From Vallitalea sp. (GTDB taxonomy: Bacteria; Bacillota; Clostridia; Lachnospirales; Vallitaleaceae): 64,000 nucleotides of DNA. A program made the position numbers and the translations under genes. Numbering within the stretch: the first letter of the stretch is position 1; every line of letters begins with the position of its first letter. The notes under the pieces are model-generated. The model did not search any database. It was given only the letters and a program-made list of their open reading frames with translations, and had not been told where the DNA came from. The stretch lies in the NCBI GenBank assembly GCA_025210235.1, contig JAOASG010000011.1, positions 1 through 64,000 on the forward strand. Reading direction: 5' to 3'. Positions 10,375 to 19,044 of this stretch are shown here, one piece after another.

Positions 10375-11571
10375 ATGATATTTAATACGATTGAAGAAGC
10401 AATTGAAGATATAAGAGAAGGGAAAATGGTAATTGTTGTAGATGATGAAAATAGAGAAAATGAAGGGGATTTAATAATAGCAGCCCAAAATGCAACATCT
10501 GAAAACATTAACTTTATGCTTAAAAATGCAAGAGGTATAGTTTGTGTACCTATGATGGAAGAAAGATTAAAACAATTAAATATATCTCCAATGGTACAAA
10601 ATAATACAGATAGAAAACAAACTGCATTTACAGTATCAGTTGATTATTATGAAACTAGTACAGGGGTATCTGCTTATGAAAGAAGTGAGACAATAAATAA
10701 GTTAATAAATCCACAAGTTTCAGGTGACGAATTTTTAAGACCTGGTCATATTTATCCATTAATAGCTAAAAGGGGTGGTGTTTTAGAAAGACCTGGACAT
10801 ACTGAAGCGGCGGTAGATTTAGCAAAACTAGCTAATCTTTATCCTGCAGGAGTTATATGTGAGATATTGAATGAGGATGGAACTATGGCTAGGGTTCCAC
10901 AGCTTATTGAGTATGCGAATAAATATAATCTGAAAATGATATCTATAGAAGATTTAATAGAGTATAGAAAAAAACATGAAAATATTATTGAAAGAAAAGC
11001 AAAAGCAATTTTACCAACAAAATATGGAGAATTTAATATATATGGATATAATAATGAAATAACTGGGGAAGAACATATTGCATTAGTAAAAGGTAATGTT
11101 AATGATAATGCACCTGTTCTTGTTAGAATTCATTCAGAATGTTTAACAGGAGATGTACTCGGGTCTACTAGATGTGATTGTGGAGAGCAACTTGCAGAAG
11201 CAATGAAACAAATTAGTAAAGAACAAAGAGGAGTAATTGTTTATATGAGACAAGAAGGTAGAGGAATAGGTCTTATAAACAAAATAAGAGCATATGAACT
11301 TCAAGATAGCGGTTTAGATACCGTAGATGCAAATTTAGCTCTTGGCTTTGAAGATGATCTAAGAGAATATAGTGTAAGTGCTCAAATATTAAAGGATTTA
11401 GGTATAAATGAAGTCAAGTTAATGACTAACAATCCTGATAAAATTGAAGGGTTAGAAAAATATAATATAAATGTTGTGGAGAGAGTTCCTATTGAGATTA
11501 AATATAATGAAAATAATTTAAACTATTTAAAAACCAAAAAAGATAAAATGAGACATATATTAGATTTATAA
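10375..11571 (+). CDS. ribBA: 3,4-DHBP synthase / GTP cyclohydrolase II fusion RibBA
   Basis: A 398-aa fusion supplying both entry substrates of the pathway. Residues 1 to about 200 are the dihydroxybutanone-phosphate synthase domain (VDDENRENEGDL, RPGHIYPL, GHTEAAVDL). Residues 205-398 are GTP cyclohydrolase II with zinc ligands C256, C267 and C269 and the RQEGRGIGL motif. It is third in the operon; GAAAAGGTG precedes the ATG. Confidence 0.97.
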   Translation: MIFNTIEEAIEDIREGKMVIVVDDENRENEGDLIIAAQNATSENINFMLKNARGIVCVPMMEERLKQLNISPMVQNNTDRKQTAFTVSVDYYETSTGVSAYERSETINKLINPQVSGDEFLRPGHIYPLIAKRGGVLERPGHTEAAVDLAKLANLYPAGVICEILNEDGTMARVPQLIEYANKYNLKMISIEDLIEYRKKHENIIERKAKAILPTKYGEFNIYGYNNEITGEEHIALVKGNVNDNAPVLVRIHSECLTGDVLGSTRCDCGEQLAEAMKQISKEQRGVIVYMRQEGRGIGLINKIRAYELQDSGLDTVDANLALGFEDDLREYSVSAQILKDLGINEVKLMTNNPDKIEGLEKYNINVVERVPIEIKYNENNLNYLKTKKDKMRHILDL

Positions 11572-11634
11572 TCAATAAATTAACAATAAATATTTACAAT
11601 TACTATAATAAAATATATAAAAGGATGGATGAAA

Positions 11635-12096
11635 ATGAATACATTTGAAGGTAAATTAATAGCAAAGGATCTTAGAGTTGGAATAATCGTTGGTAGATTT
11701 AATGAATTTATATCAAGCAAGTTATTAGAAGGAGCTATTGACGCATTAATAAGACATGGTGCAAATAGAGAAGATATATCTATTGCATGGTCACCTGGAG
11801 CATTTGAAATACCATTAGTAGCCAAGAAGATGGCGAAGACTAATAATTATGATAGTATTATATGCTTAGGAGCTGTCATAAGAGGAGCTACACCACACTT
11901 TGATTATGTATCTAATGAAGTATCAAAAGGAATTGCTAGTGTTTCATTGGATACTGAAATCCCAGTTATATTCGGAGTATTAACAACAGATTCTATTGAA
12001 CAAGCTATAGAAAGAGCAGGAACAAAAGCTGGTAATAAAGGGTTTGAAGCAGGTATGGCAGCTATAGAAATGGCAAATCTACTTAAGAATTTCTAA
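11635..12096 (+). CDS. ribH: 6,7-dimethyl-8-ribityllumazine synthase RibH
   Basis: Lumazine synthase joins the DHBP and pyrimidine branches. Recognisable stretches are [34 protein letters not shown] and the FGVLTTDS segment. Two in-frame ATGs exist, at 11629 and 11635. The second sits about 10 nt after the AGG of the ribosome site and is preferred; the first is only 4 nt away. It is the last gene of the rib operon. Confidence 0.96.
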   Translation: MNTFEGKLIAKDLRVGIIVGRFNEFISSKLLEGAIDALIRHGANREDISIAWSPGAFEIPLVAKKMAKTNNYDSIICLGAVIRGATPHFDYVSNEVSKGIASVSLDTEIPVIFGVLTTDSIEQAIERAGTKAGNKGFEAGMAAIEMANLLKNF

Positions 12097-12114
12097 AAAA
12101 TATTATTATAAAAA

Positions 12115-12152
12115 AAGTGACATGTTTTTAGTAACTAAAAATATGTCACTTT
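12115..12152 (+). terminator. Terminator of the rib operon
   Basis: AAGTGACAT-TTTTTAGT pairs with ACTAAAAA-ATGTCACTT, followed by TTTCTTTT. It closes the riboflavin operon before the convergent Lrp-family gene. Confidence 0.85.
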
Positions 12153-12223
12153 TCTTTTGGTTTCTTTAATGAAACAATATCCCTTTGCAGGAATAATCAG
12201 TTGTAGCCTCATTGTTTTATGTA

Positions 12224-12670
12224 TTATGTTCTTTGGTAGTTATAATTCAATGATTTAAATTCGATAGGGCTAGATAAAATAATAAGAGTCTCTGTACTAC
12301 CATATTGTTGTATTTTTCCAATAAGATATTCAAGGTCAGATGTATCTTGACATAAAACTTTTATTGTCATGGAGTATTTTCCAGTCACATGATGACATTC
12401 AATTATTCGATTACTTTCTTTTACAAATGATAGAAATTCACTTCTTTTAGTAGATTTAATTGAAATATTAATAATTGCGTTTACTGTTTTTCCTAATTTA
12501 GTAGGATTTACAATAGCTCTATAACCCATTATGATGCCATTTTTTTCTAGTTTTCTTACCCTTTCAGCTACAGCGGGTGGAGTTAAGGAAACTTTTTCTG
12601 CCAATATTTTCATAGGCATTCTTCCGTCATCTTGCAAATATTTAATTATATCGTAGTCGGTTGAATCCAT
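12224..12670 (-). CDS. Lrp/AsnC-family transcriptional regulator
   Basis: A 148-aa feast/famine regulator. The N-terminal helix-turn-helix (residues about 5-60) contains DYDIIKYLQDDGRMP, LTPPAVAERVRKLE and GIIMGYRAIVNP. The C-terminal RAM domain has ECHHVTGKYSMTIKVL, the ligand-binding core. It is transcribed away from the glutamate dehydrogenase gene with 628 bp between, so control of that gene and of itself by an amino acid is likely but inferred. AGGAGGGATGA precedes the ATG. Confidence 0.92.
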   Translation of the reverse strand: MDSTDYDIIKYLQDDGRMPMKILAEKVSLTPPAVAERVRKLEKNGIIMGYRAIVNPTKLGKTVNAIINISIKSTKRSEFLSFVKESNRIIECHHVTGKYSMTIKVLCQDTSDLEYLIGKIQQYGSTETLIILSSPIEFKSLNYNYQRT

Positions 12671-13298
12671 TTCATCCCTCCTATAAGGTATAATTTATTA
12701 CTCAAACTTTATTTATAATTTTAAGTTAAGTAAAATAATGATTTAAGCTAGATGAAATTCTTATTTTAGTTGTTTTACATGCATTTTGAGTGGGAAGTTT
12801 GAGTTGAATAATTTAATAATGACCTTTTTTTATAAAATAATATTTATTTTACTTAACTATTATAACAGAAAAATAAAAAAAATAATATAATTATATTTTA
12901 TTCAAAATAAAATTAATATTTAAATGTTATTATCATATAATTTATTAACTTTAGCTAGTCATAACAGAATACATAGAATAAATTAAATAAAGTTGAAAAA
13001 TATTATAGTTAATTAAAATAGAATAATTAGTATAATATATTTATTATAGTAATATTTTTGCTAATTATATACACAAGAAATAAATATAGTGTTAATATAA
13101 AATTGAAGAATAGTTTAGTGAATAATAATTTTATTTATTCATAACATAGATTGAAATAACTTAACTTGAGTAATTAAAATAATTATAGGAATAATATATA
13201 TTATATTATTATAAAAATAAAAAAATAAAGGGTTTAATATTGTTTTTAATATATAGTAATAAAGTATTAAAAATTTAAGTTAGGAGGAATATAATAGA
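12671..13298. promoter_or_regulatory. Divergent regulatory region between lrp-like gene and gdh
   Basis: This 628-bp spacer is extremely AT-rich and holds no ORF. A 13-bp inverted pair, AGTTAAGTAAAAT (12724-12736) and ATTTTACTTAACT (12846-12858), lies 110 bp apart on the regulator's side. A related ACTTAACTT occurs at 13159-13167 and TTTAAGTTAGG just before the gdh ribosome site. Repeated spaced half-palindromes over intrinsically bent AT DNA fit an Lrp-type operator array. I cannot place a promoter confidently. Confidence 0.5.
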
Positions 13299-14558
13299 AT
13301 GTCAGAGAAGACGCTTAATCCTTTTAAGATTGCACAACAACAGCTAAAAGAAGCATGTGATGCATTAGGAGAAGAAGATGCAGTATATGAGTTGCTTAGT
13401 GAGCCTGAGAAAGTATTAGAGGTAACTATTCCAGTGAAGATGGACAATGGTACAACAAAACTTTTTACAGGATATCGTGTTCAACATAATGATGCATCTG
13501 GACCTACGAAAGGTGGTATTAGATTTCATCCTAAAGTAACAAAAGATGAAGTTAAAGCGTTAGCTACTTGGATGACCTTTAAATGTGGTGTTGTAGGATT
13601 GCCATATGGAGGAGCAAAAGGTGGAGTTATAGTAGATCCAACTAAATTATCCAAAAATGAATTAGAAAGATTATCTAGAGGTTATGTAAGAGCTATCGCT
13701 CCAATAATTGGGGAAAGAAGAGATATTCCAGCACCAGATGTTAATACTAATGGGCAGACTATGGCATGGATGGTTGATGAATATTCTAGTCTTAGAGGTG
13801 TTGGTCAGACATTACCAGCTTCTTTTACGGGGAAACCTGTTGAATTTGGTGGATGTTTGGCAAGAAAAGAGGCAACTGGTTATGGTGTTATGCTAATGAT
13901 GAGAGAAGCAGCTAAGTACACTGGAATTGATATGAAAAATATGAAAATCGCTGTACAAGGGTTTGGAAATGTAGGAAGTTTTGCTGCTATTTATGCTCAG
14001 TCATTTGGAGCTAAAGTTGTAGCTGTATCTGATGTTTCATGTTGCTTATATAATGATAATGGATTAGATGTTAATGATATTTTAAATTATACAAAAGAAA
14101 ATAAACTTCTAACAGGATATACTGGAGAATGTATAGAATTAGAAAGAGAAGAAATATTTGCATTACAATGTGATGGTTTTGCACCATGTGCACTCGAAAA
14201 TGCAATTACTAGTAAAAATGCGAAAGATATAAAAGCTAAGATTATTTCCGAAGGTGCTAATGGTCCAACTACTCCAGAAGCAGAAAATTATTTATTAGAT
14301 AAAGGAGTATTAATAGTACCTGATATTCTAGCTAATGCTGGTGGTGTAATTGTTTCATATTTTGAGTGGGTTCAGAACCTGCATAATTACTATTGGCGTT
14401 TTGATGAAGTTCAAGAAAAACAAGAAGTGAAAATGAAAGATGCGTTTGATAAAGTTACAAATGCTATGGAAGAAAGAAAAGTTGATATGCGAAAAGCTGC
14501 TTACTTAGTAGCTATTAAGAGTCTTGCAATGCCTATGAGGCTTAGAGGTTGGTTTTAA
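13299..14558 (+). CDS. gdhA: NAD-type glutamate dehydrogenase
   Basis: A 419-aa Glu/Leu/Phe/Val dehydrogenase of the RocG/GudB type that interconverts glutamate and 2-oxoglutarate plus ammonia. The N-terminal catalytic domain has GPTKGGIRFHP, GGAKGGV with the catalytic lysine, and PAPDVNTN. The Rossmann domain has VQGFGNVGS near residue 225, with an acidic residue after the next strand (VVAVSD) that suits NAD. SEGANGPTTPEA and the WVQNLHNYYW C-terminal region are typical. It is monocistronic with AGGAGG before the ATG. The divergent Lrp-like regulator is the natural candidate for its control. Confidence 0.95.
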   Translation: MSEKTLNPFKIAQQQLKEACDALGEEDAVYELLSEPEKVLEVTIPVKMDNGTTKLFTGYRVQHNDASGPTKGGIRFHPKVTKDEVKALATWMTFKCGVVGLPYGGAKGGVIVDPTKLSKNELERLSRGYVRAIAPIIGERRDIPAPDVNTNGQTMAWMVDEYSSLRGVGQTLPASFTGKPVEFGGCLARKEATGYGVMLMMREAAKYTGIDMKNMKIAVQGFGNVGSFAAIYAQSFGAKVVAVSDVSCCLYNDNGLDVNDILNYTKENKLLTGYTGECIELEREEIFALQCDGFAPCALENAITSKNAKDIKAKIISEGANGPTTPEAENYLLDKGVLIVPDILANAGGVIVSYFEWVQNLHNYYWRFDEVQEKQEVKMKDAFDKVTNAMEERKVDMRKAAYLVAIKSLAMPMRLRGWF

Positions 14559-14575
14559 AGTACTAAGTAAGAATA

Positions 14576-14614
14576 ACTAAGACCACTAAAAGAGTTGTTA
14601 TTAGTGGTCTTAGT
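14576..14614. terminator. Bidirectional terminator between gdh and the thioredoxin reductase gene
   Basis: ACTAAGACCACTAA pairs with TTAGTGGTCTTAGT in a perfect 14-bp stem with an 11-nt loop. It lies between two convergent genes and can serve both. Confidence 0.85.
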
Positions 14615-14629
14615 TTATTTTAACGAGTT

Positions 14630-15874
14630 TTATGAGTTTAAGGCATTATTTAATGCTTGAACAATTATTTCTTCGTTAAAATTGGTAATATATTGTTCAT
14701 ATACTTTTCCATCTTTTGTTATAACTGCAGCAGGAAACTCTTTTATATTTAAGCGATCAGCAATTCCTGTTGACTTATAAATATCAACTCTATTTACAGT
14801 AATTTTATGTCCGAAGAACTCTTCTATTTTTTCAATGTTTGATAAAAATTCTCTTGAAGATTCTTGAATGGCATTGTAAATATAAGTTAAACCTGGCTTT
14901 TCTTTTTGCATAATAACAGTATTAAATGTTTCATGTTCAGCTATATATTTTTCAGCTGCAAATCCAGCTATAGCTCCATCACCAACAGCAGTTGCAACTT
15001 GTTTTAACCATTTTTCTCGGACATCTCCACATGCAAAAACTCCTTCAATATTTGTTTGCATTTTATCGTTAGTTATAATATAACCTTGCTTAGTGAGATT
15101 AATTTGATCTTTGAATATTTCAGTATTTGGGATATAGCCAATGAATTCAAAACAAGTATCACATTTTACTGGTATTAATTCTTCTGTTTTAAGGTTTTTT
15201 AGTACAACGGTATCTAGATGTTCGTCACCTTCAAAAGAATCTGTTATAGTATTCCATATAAACTCCATTTTAGGGTTTTTAAGAGCTGCTTCTTTAGCAA
15301 TCTCATTACAGTCCATAATACCTTCATCATGCATAACAGATACAATAACTTTATTAGCGAATTTAGTTAAAAAAGTTCCTTCTTCAATAGCCGCATCACC
15401 ACTACCAATAACAACTACATCTTTACCAGTATTCGCGGCTGCATCACAAGTTGCACAGAAAGAAATACCTTTATCAAATAAATATTTTTCTTCGTTTTTT
15501 GCTTTAGTTACTCTTGGACGTCCACCTGTAGCAATAACAACACTTTTTGCTATGAATTTATTTCTAAATGTTTCTACAATCTTTTCATTTCCTTCAAGTG
15601 AAACACTCTTTACGTCAGTTAATTTGAATTTTACCCCTAATTTTTTTGCTTGTCGTTTCATTTCGTTTGTAATATCTTCACCTTTAGGGCTATCAGGAAA
15701 ACCAGGGTAATTTTCTATTTCATTGGTATAGGTGGCAAGGCCTCCTACTAAAGCTTTCTCAATAAGAAGAGTATTTAGTCTAGCTCTAGCTGAATAAATG
15801 GCAGCAGTAAGTCCAGCTGCCCCACCTCCAATTACAACTACGTCATAATTTTCAATACGTTTTTCTCTTGGCAT
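14630..15874 (-). CDS. Thioredoxin reductase fused to a cysteine-less thioredoxin-fold domain
   Basis: A 414-aa flavoprotein disulfide reductase. The FAD-binding motif is VVVIGGGAAGLTAA near the N-terminus, the redox-active pair is C140-A-T-C143, the NAD(P) motif is VVVIGSGDAA, and the second FAD motif is GVFACGDVREKWLKQVATA. Standard TrxB ends near residue 310. Here about 90 more residues form a thioredoxin-like fold with the cis-proline region IKEFPAAVIT but no cysteine at all, so it may dock rather than react. The start is set at ATG 15874, 6 nt from GGAGG; the upstream in-frame extension runs through tandem repeats and is not credible. It is downstream of YeeE/TusA genes, so reduction of persulfide or selenium species is possible. 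Confidence 0.88.
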   Translation of the reverse strand: MPREKRIENYDVVVIGGGAAGLTAAIYSARARLNTLLIEKALVGGLATYTNEIENYPGFPDSPKGEDITNEMKRQAKKLGVKFKLTDVKSVSLEGNEKIVETFRNKFIAKSVVIATGGRPRVTKAKNEEKYLFDKGISFCATCDAAANTGKDVVVIGSGDAAIEEGTFLTKFANKVIVSVMHDEGIMDCNEIAKEAALKNPKMEFIWNTITDSFEGDEHLDTVVLKNLKTEELIPVKCDTCFEFIGYIPNTEIFKDQINLTKQGYIITNDKMQTNIEGVFACGDVREKWLKQVATAVGDGAIAGFAAEKYIAEHETFNTVIMQKEKPGLTYIYNAIQESSREFLSNIEKIEEFFGHKITVNRVDIYKSTGIADRLNIKEFPAAVITKDGKVYEQYITNFNEEIIVQALNNALNS

Positions 15875-15908
15875 AACTAACCTCCATTTCGTTACAGTAG
15901 ATATTATA

Positions 15909-16144
15909 TATACAATAACATGAATTAAAACGTTTAAGCCGAATGGAAACAAACGTTTAAACATAAGTTCAAGTAATTGCATATAAAAATCTAAAACCAC
16001 AGATATTTTATATACAATAACATGAACTAAATGTTTAAGCCGAATGGAAACAAACGTTTAAACATAAGTTCAAGTAATTGCATATAAAAATCTAAAGCCA
16101 CAGATATTTTATATACAATAACATGAACTAAAATGTTTAAGCCG
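15909..16144. repeat. Tandem repeat, 101-102 bp unit, about 2.3 copies
   Basis: Units start at 15909, 16011 and 16112 with TATACAATAACATGAA. The first two are nearly identical over their length and the third is partial, ending at the tail of the neighbouring YeeE gene. Each unit holds AAACGTTT-type boxes (15928-15935, 15951-15958, 16052-16059) and AAGTAATTGC, the terminal motif of the dispersed repeat found elsewhere in the window. It fills the whole spacer upstream of the thioredoxin reductase gene. Confidence 0.9.
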
Positions 16145-16148
16145 TTTG

Positions 16149-16706
16149 TTACATAAAGTATTTTATTAATAGTTTGCTGCCGGTTATTGCTCCGAAGAAC
16201 ATGGCTATTGCGAATACCCAGCCGGATAGAGATAAGGATGCTATTCCGCTAAATAATGCGCCTATGTTACATCCATAAGCTATTCTTGCTCCGTATCCCA
16301 TAAGTAAGCCACCTATAATTGCAGCTAATACTTGTTTCTTTGATTTGATTTTTTTGAATTTAAATTGTGATGCAAGTAAAGTAGCAAGTAAAGCACCAAA
16401 TATAATTCCAAGGTTTCTCATAGTACCTGGATCTTTTAAGAATCCATTATTAAGTGTAGCTTGTGCTCCGTCACTACTAAAGTAATACCATTTATCAACG
16501 CTACCGCCAAATGCCTCATATATCCATGCACCCCAATTAGCAAATACACCAGATACTCCCCATGGATTACCTGTTGAAGCTAAGGTTACAATTTGAAACA
16601 ATGATAGCAGTATAGCACCGGTTAAATAAGGCCATGCATCTTTTAACCACTTTTTATAGAATTCATTTTTACTAACTTTATTAAAATATTCTTTAAAAGA
16701 ACTCAA
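16149..16706 (-). CDS. YeeE/YedE-family transporter, C-terminal-type half
   Basis: A 185-aa inner membrane protein of the Sulf_transp (DUF395) family, to which the thiosulfate importer TsuA belongs. It has about five hydrophobic segments and the signature YGARIAYGCNIGALFSG with the conserved C146. Full-length family members are about 330-400 aa and carry two such halves. Here the halves are separate genes, with the other at 17021-17716 and a TusA gene between. Import of a sulfur (or selenium) species for TusA is the likely role. The substrate is inferred. Confidence 0.82.
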   Translation of the reverse strand: MSSFKEYFNKVSKNEFYKKWLKDAWPYLTGAILLSLFQIVTLASTGNPWGVSGVFANWGAWIYEAFGGSVDKWYYFSSDGAQATLNNGFLKDPGTMRNLGIIFGALLATLLASQFKFKKIKSKKQVLAAIIGGLLMGYGARIAYGCNIGALFSGIASLSLSGWVFAIAMFFGAITGSKLLIKYFM

Positions 16707-16750
16707 AATGACACCTCCTAAAATAATTTAGGTATTGTTTTAATAATTTA

Positions 16751-16978
16751 TTAATGAGTTTTTTCTATAATAACTTCCCATTCACCGTCATCAACTTCTT
16801 CAACTTCAACGTTATGGCCATCTTTTCTAGCCCATTCTGGAACATTTTTCATAGCACAACTATGATCTATTTGAACAACAAGAACGTCACCAACAGCCAT
16901 TTCTTTTAATTTATTTTGAGCCTTTACTAAAGGTACTGGACAAGCTTCTCCTAAACAATCTATAACTATTTCATTCAT
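16751..16978 (-). CDS. TusA/SirA-like sulfur carrier protein
   Basis: A 75-aa TusA-fold protein. The CPxP active motif is C13-P-V-P, which carries the persulfide, and a second conserved cysteine is C41 in DHSC. This second cysteine is common in TusA-like partners of YeeE/YedE (TsuB type). It sits between the two YeeE halves in the same orientation, 44 and 42 bp from them, which points to one operon and a direct handover of imported sulfur. A selenium role (YedF-like) cannot be excluded but no selD is visible. Confidence 0.9.
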   Translation of the reverse strand: MNEIVIDCLGEACPVPLVKAQNKLKEMAVGDVLVVQIDHSCAMKNVPEWARKDGHNVEVEEVDDGEWEVIIEKTH

Positions 16979-17020
16979 ATTAAAATCCTCCTAGTTTATA
17001 TTATTTTTTAAAAATTATAA

Positions 17021-17716
17021 TTAATTATCTGTTTTTGCTTTTTCAAATTTAACTGCAGCTATGTATAAGAACAGGATAATTAATAATTGAATAATAACTG
17101 CACCAAACCAACCAAATACATCAGGGAGAAAAATAGCTTTCCCTTTGCTAATAACATTAAGTTTCCACCATCCAAAATGATATGCTCCAAGTAGCGATCC
17201 AATAATAAAGAATACTAAGGATAATAATTGCATCCAGAAACCTTCTCCTACACGCATTAATGTACCAGAAGCACAACCGCCTGCAATAACCATACCAATT
17301 CCAAAAAGAAACGCTCCTATTACAGTAGCAAAACTAATTGGAACAACATATCCCATACCTGGAATAGGAAGACCATTTTTGAAATAACCATATTTGATTG
17401 CTGTAAAACCAATAGTTGTAATAGCAAAAGCAATTAAAACAGCTCTTGTTAGAGAGGTACTACCAGTCAAATACGGGTCACGCATAGAGGCTGTAAAGCA
17501 GAATCTAGCTTTTTGCAAAATAAAACCAAATGATATTCCAGTTATCCAAAATAATAATGTATTATTTTGCCCATTGCTTAATATTACACCAATAACAGCA
17601 ATGATCATGAAAACAAGAATACCAATGGGTATTTGATTTTTCTTAGGTTTTCTTCTTCTCGTACTTGCACGAGATGAACTTCTCCTAATAGTAGAAGCTG
17701 TTCCATTTTCACTCAT
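17021..17716 (-). CDS. YeeE/YedE-family transporter, N-terminal-type half
   Basis: A 231-aa membrane protein of the Sulf_transp family. A basic, Ser/Arg/Lys-rich cytoplasmic N-terminus (about 1-30) is followed by roughly six membrane segments. Signature segments are QKARFCFTASMRDPYLTG and GGCASGTLMRVGEG with the conserved C148. The start is ATG 17716; a GTG four codons upstream overlaps the AGGAGTG ribosome site. It is the first gene of the yeeE-tusA-yeeE unit, divergent from the LysR-type regulator. Confidence 0.85.
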   Translation of the reverse strand: MSENGTASTIRRSSSRASTRRRKPKKNQIPIGILVFMIIAVIGVILSNGQNNTLLFWITGISFGFILQKARFCFTASMRDPYLTGSTSLTRAVLIAFAITTIGFTAIKYGYFKNGLPIPGMGYVVPISFATVIGAFLFGIGMVIAGGCASGTLMRVGEGFWMQLLSLVFFIIGSLLGAYHFGWWKLNVISKGKAIFLPDVFGWFGAVIIQLLIILFLYIAAVKFEKAKTDN

Positions 17717-17742
17717 GGTAAACACTCCTTATGTTTTTTTAA

Positions 17743-17803
17743 GTAATTGCAAAACTACTACATATTGTATGTAAAGAATTAAAACTATTAGTTTTACGAT
17801 TAC
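17743..17803. repeat. Dispersed palindromic repeat (GTAATTGC family)
   Basis: The left end GTAATTGCAAAACTA (17743-17757) and right end TAGTTTTACGATTAC (17789-17803) are inverted copies with two mismatches. The interior CATATTGTATGTAAAGAATT is shared with other copies. It lies in the 5' leader of the yeeE operon. Confidence 0.75.
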
Positions 17804-18144
17804 CTATTTGTTCTTTAATTAAAAGGAAGTAAATTAAATTGTGTGCTTTCCTTAATAAGTATAAAATAAGATTGTTGAGTTTTTAACAATTTCCTAGTAT
17901 TATAATATCATAAAATTTAAAAAATGTAGTATACACTTTACTGATACTGTATTAATTATTTTGATAGCGCAATATTACCAAATAATTCAATATATGTTAC
18001 AATGTGTCGAAAAATAAAATAGGATAGCTCTAATATCTTATTGATAACATTTAAAATTCTATTGCAATTTTATCCTATTTGATTTATAGTAATTCTTATA
18101 GAAGATAGTTAATTTGATAACGAAGTAAGTAAAGGGGTGATGCT
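17804..18144. promoter_or_regulatory. Intergenic region between yeeE operon and LysR regulator
   Basis: Besides the repeat, this spacer contains an inverted repeat AAATAGGATA (18017-18026) and TATCCTATTT (18071-18080) about 65 bp before the LysR start. It has no T run, so an operator is more likely than a terminator. The AT-rich tract at 17830-17960 probably holds the divergent yeeE promoter, but I cannot fix its elements. Confidence 0.4.
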
Positions 18145-19044
18145 ATGCATATAGAATCTTTGAAGTATTTTAAAGAGGTCGCATCTGAAAAAAGCATTTC
18201 AAAGGTTGCAAAAAAATCACATATTTCTCAATCAGCACTAAGTCAGCTTATACAAAAGTTAGAAGAAGATTTTGGATATAAACTATTAAATAGAAGTAAT
18301 AAAGGTGTAGAGCTTACTATAATGGGTGAAATTGTATTAAAATATTCAATAAACATTATAAGAAACTATGAAACAATGGTAGAAGAATTAGAAACAACAG
18401 TAAAACAATTTAACAAAATAAGGATAAATGGTAGTTGGACATTAGTTACTTATTCTTTGCCTTGTGTAATTTATAAAATAAAGAAAAAATATCCAAATCA
18501 TCGTTATGAACTCATTGCTAGTTCTAGAGAAGAAACTATTACAGATGTACAAAATGATTTATGTGATTTAGGAATAATATACGGTAATATTAGTAAAGAA
18601 TATAATCTGTTTTCATATCCAATAGGTAAAGAAAAAATAGTTCTAATTGCTCCAGCAAAATATAATATTCCTTCTAAAATAATATTAGAGGATTTAACAA
18701 AATATGATATGATTATGTGTAATAGTAATAATCATATAAGCAAAAATCTAACTAAAGAATTAAAAAATATTAATAGAAAACTTGATGAGCTAAACATAAT
18801 ATTTAATGTACCAACAGATGGAGCTGTTAAATTAGCTGTAAGTAATGGATATGGACTAGGTTTCGTTCCGTATGAATCTATAAAACACGAACTATATGAA
18901 AAAACGGTTAAAGTTATTGAAATAGAAAATATAAGTCTTGATAATGATATTTATTTAATAAGTAAAAAATTTAATGAACTATTAAAATCCCAAAAAGAAT
19001 CAGTTGAATATTTTATAGAAATAGGACAAAATAGTTTTTGCTAG
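18145..19044 (+). CDS. LysR-family transcriptional regulator
   Basis: A 299-aa LTTR. The N-terminal winged helix (residues 1-60) has YFKEVASEKSISKVAKKSHISQSALSQLIQKLE and GVELTIMGE, followed by the linker helix and a periplasmic-binding-like effector domain (about 90-290). It is transcribed divergently from the yeeE-tusA-yeeE unit and convergent with a second tusA-like gene, with which its last 4 bp overlap. Control of sulfur import is the simplest reading, as for CysB-type LTTRs; the effector is unknown. Confidence 0.9.
   Translation: MHIESLKYFKEVASEKSISKVAKKSHISQSALSQLIQKLEEDFGYKLLNRSNKGVELTIMGEIVLKYSINIIRNYETMVEELETTVKQFNKIRINGSWTLVTYSLPCVIYKIKKKYPNHRYELIASSREETITDVQNDLCDLGIIYGNISKEYNLFSYPIGKEKIVLIAPAKYNIPSKIILEDLTKYDMIMCNSNNHISKNLTKELKNINRKLDELNIIFNVPTDGAVKLAVSNGYGLGFVPYESIKHELYEKTVKVIEIENISLDNDIYLISKKFNELLKSQKESVEYFIEIGQNSFC

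Noticed and set aside
15875..16000. N-terminal extension of the thioredoxin reductase (in-frame start at 16000)
   Set aside because: The extra 42 codons run through tandem repeats, encode a sequence unlike the family, and lack a ribosome site; ATG 15874 has GGAGG 6 nt upstream.
15909..16144. CRISPR array
   Set aside because: The repeated unit is 101-102 bp without spacers between short repeats, has only about 2.3 copies, and no cas genes are near.
16751..16978. Selenium-specific YedF/YedE system
   Set aside because: TusA-like and YedE-like genes also occur in selenium loci, but no selD, selenophosphate-linked or selenoprotein gene is seen here, so sulfur is preferred and selenium is left open.
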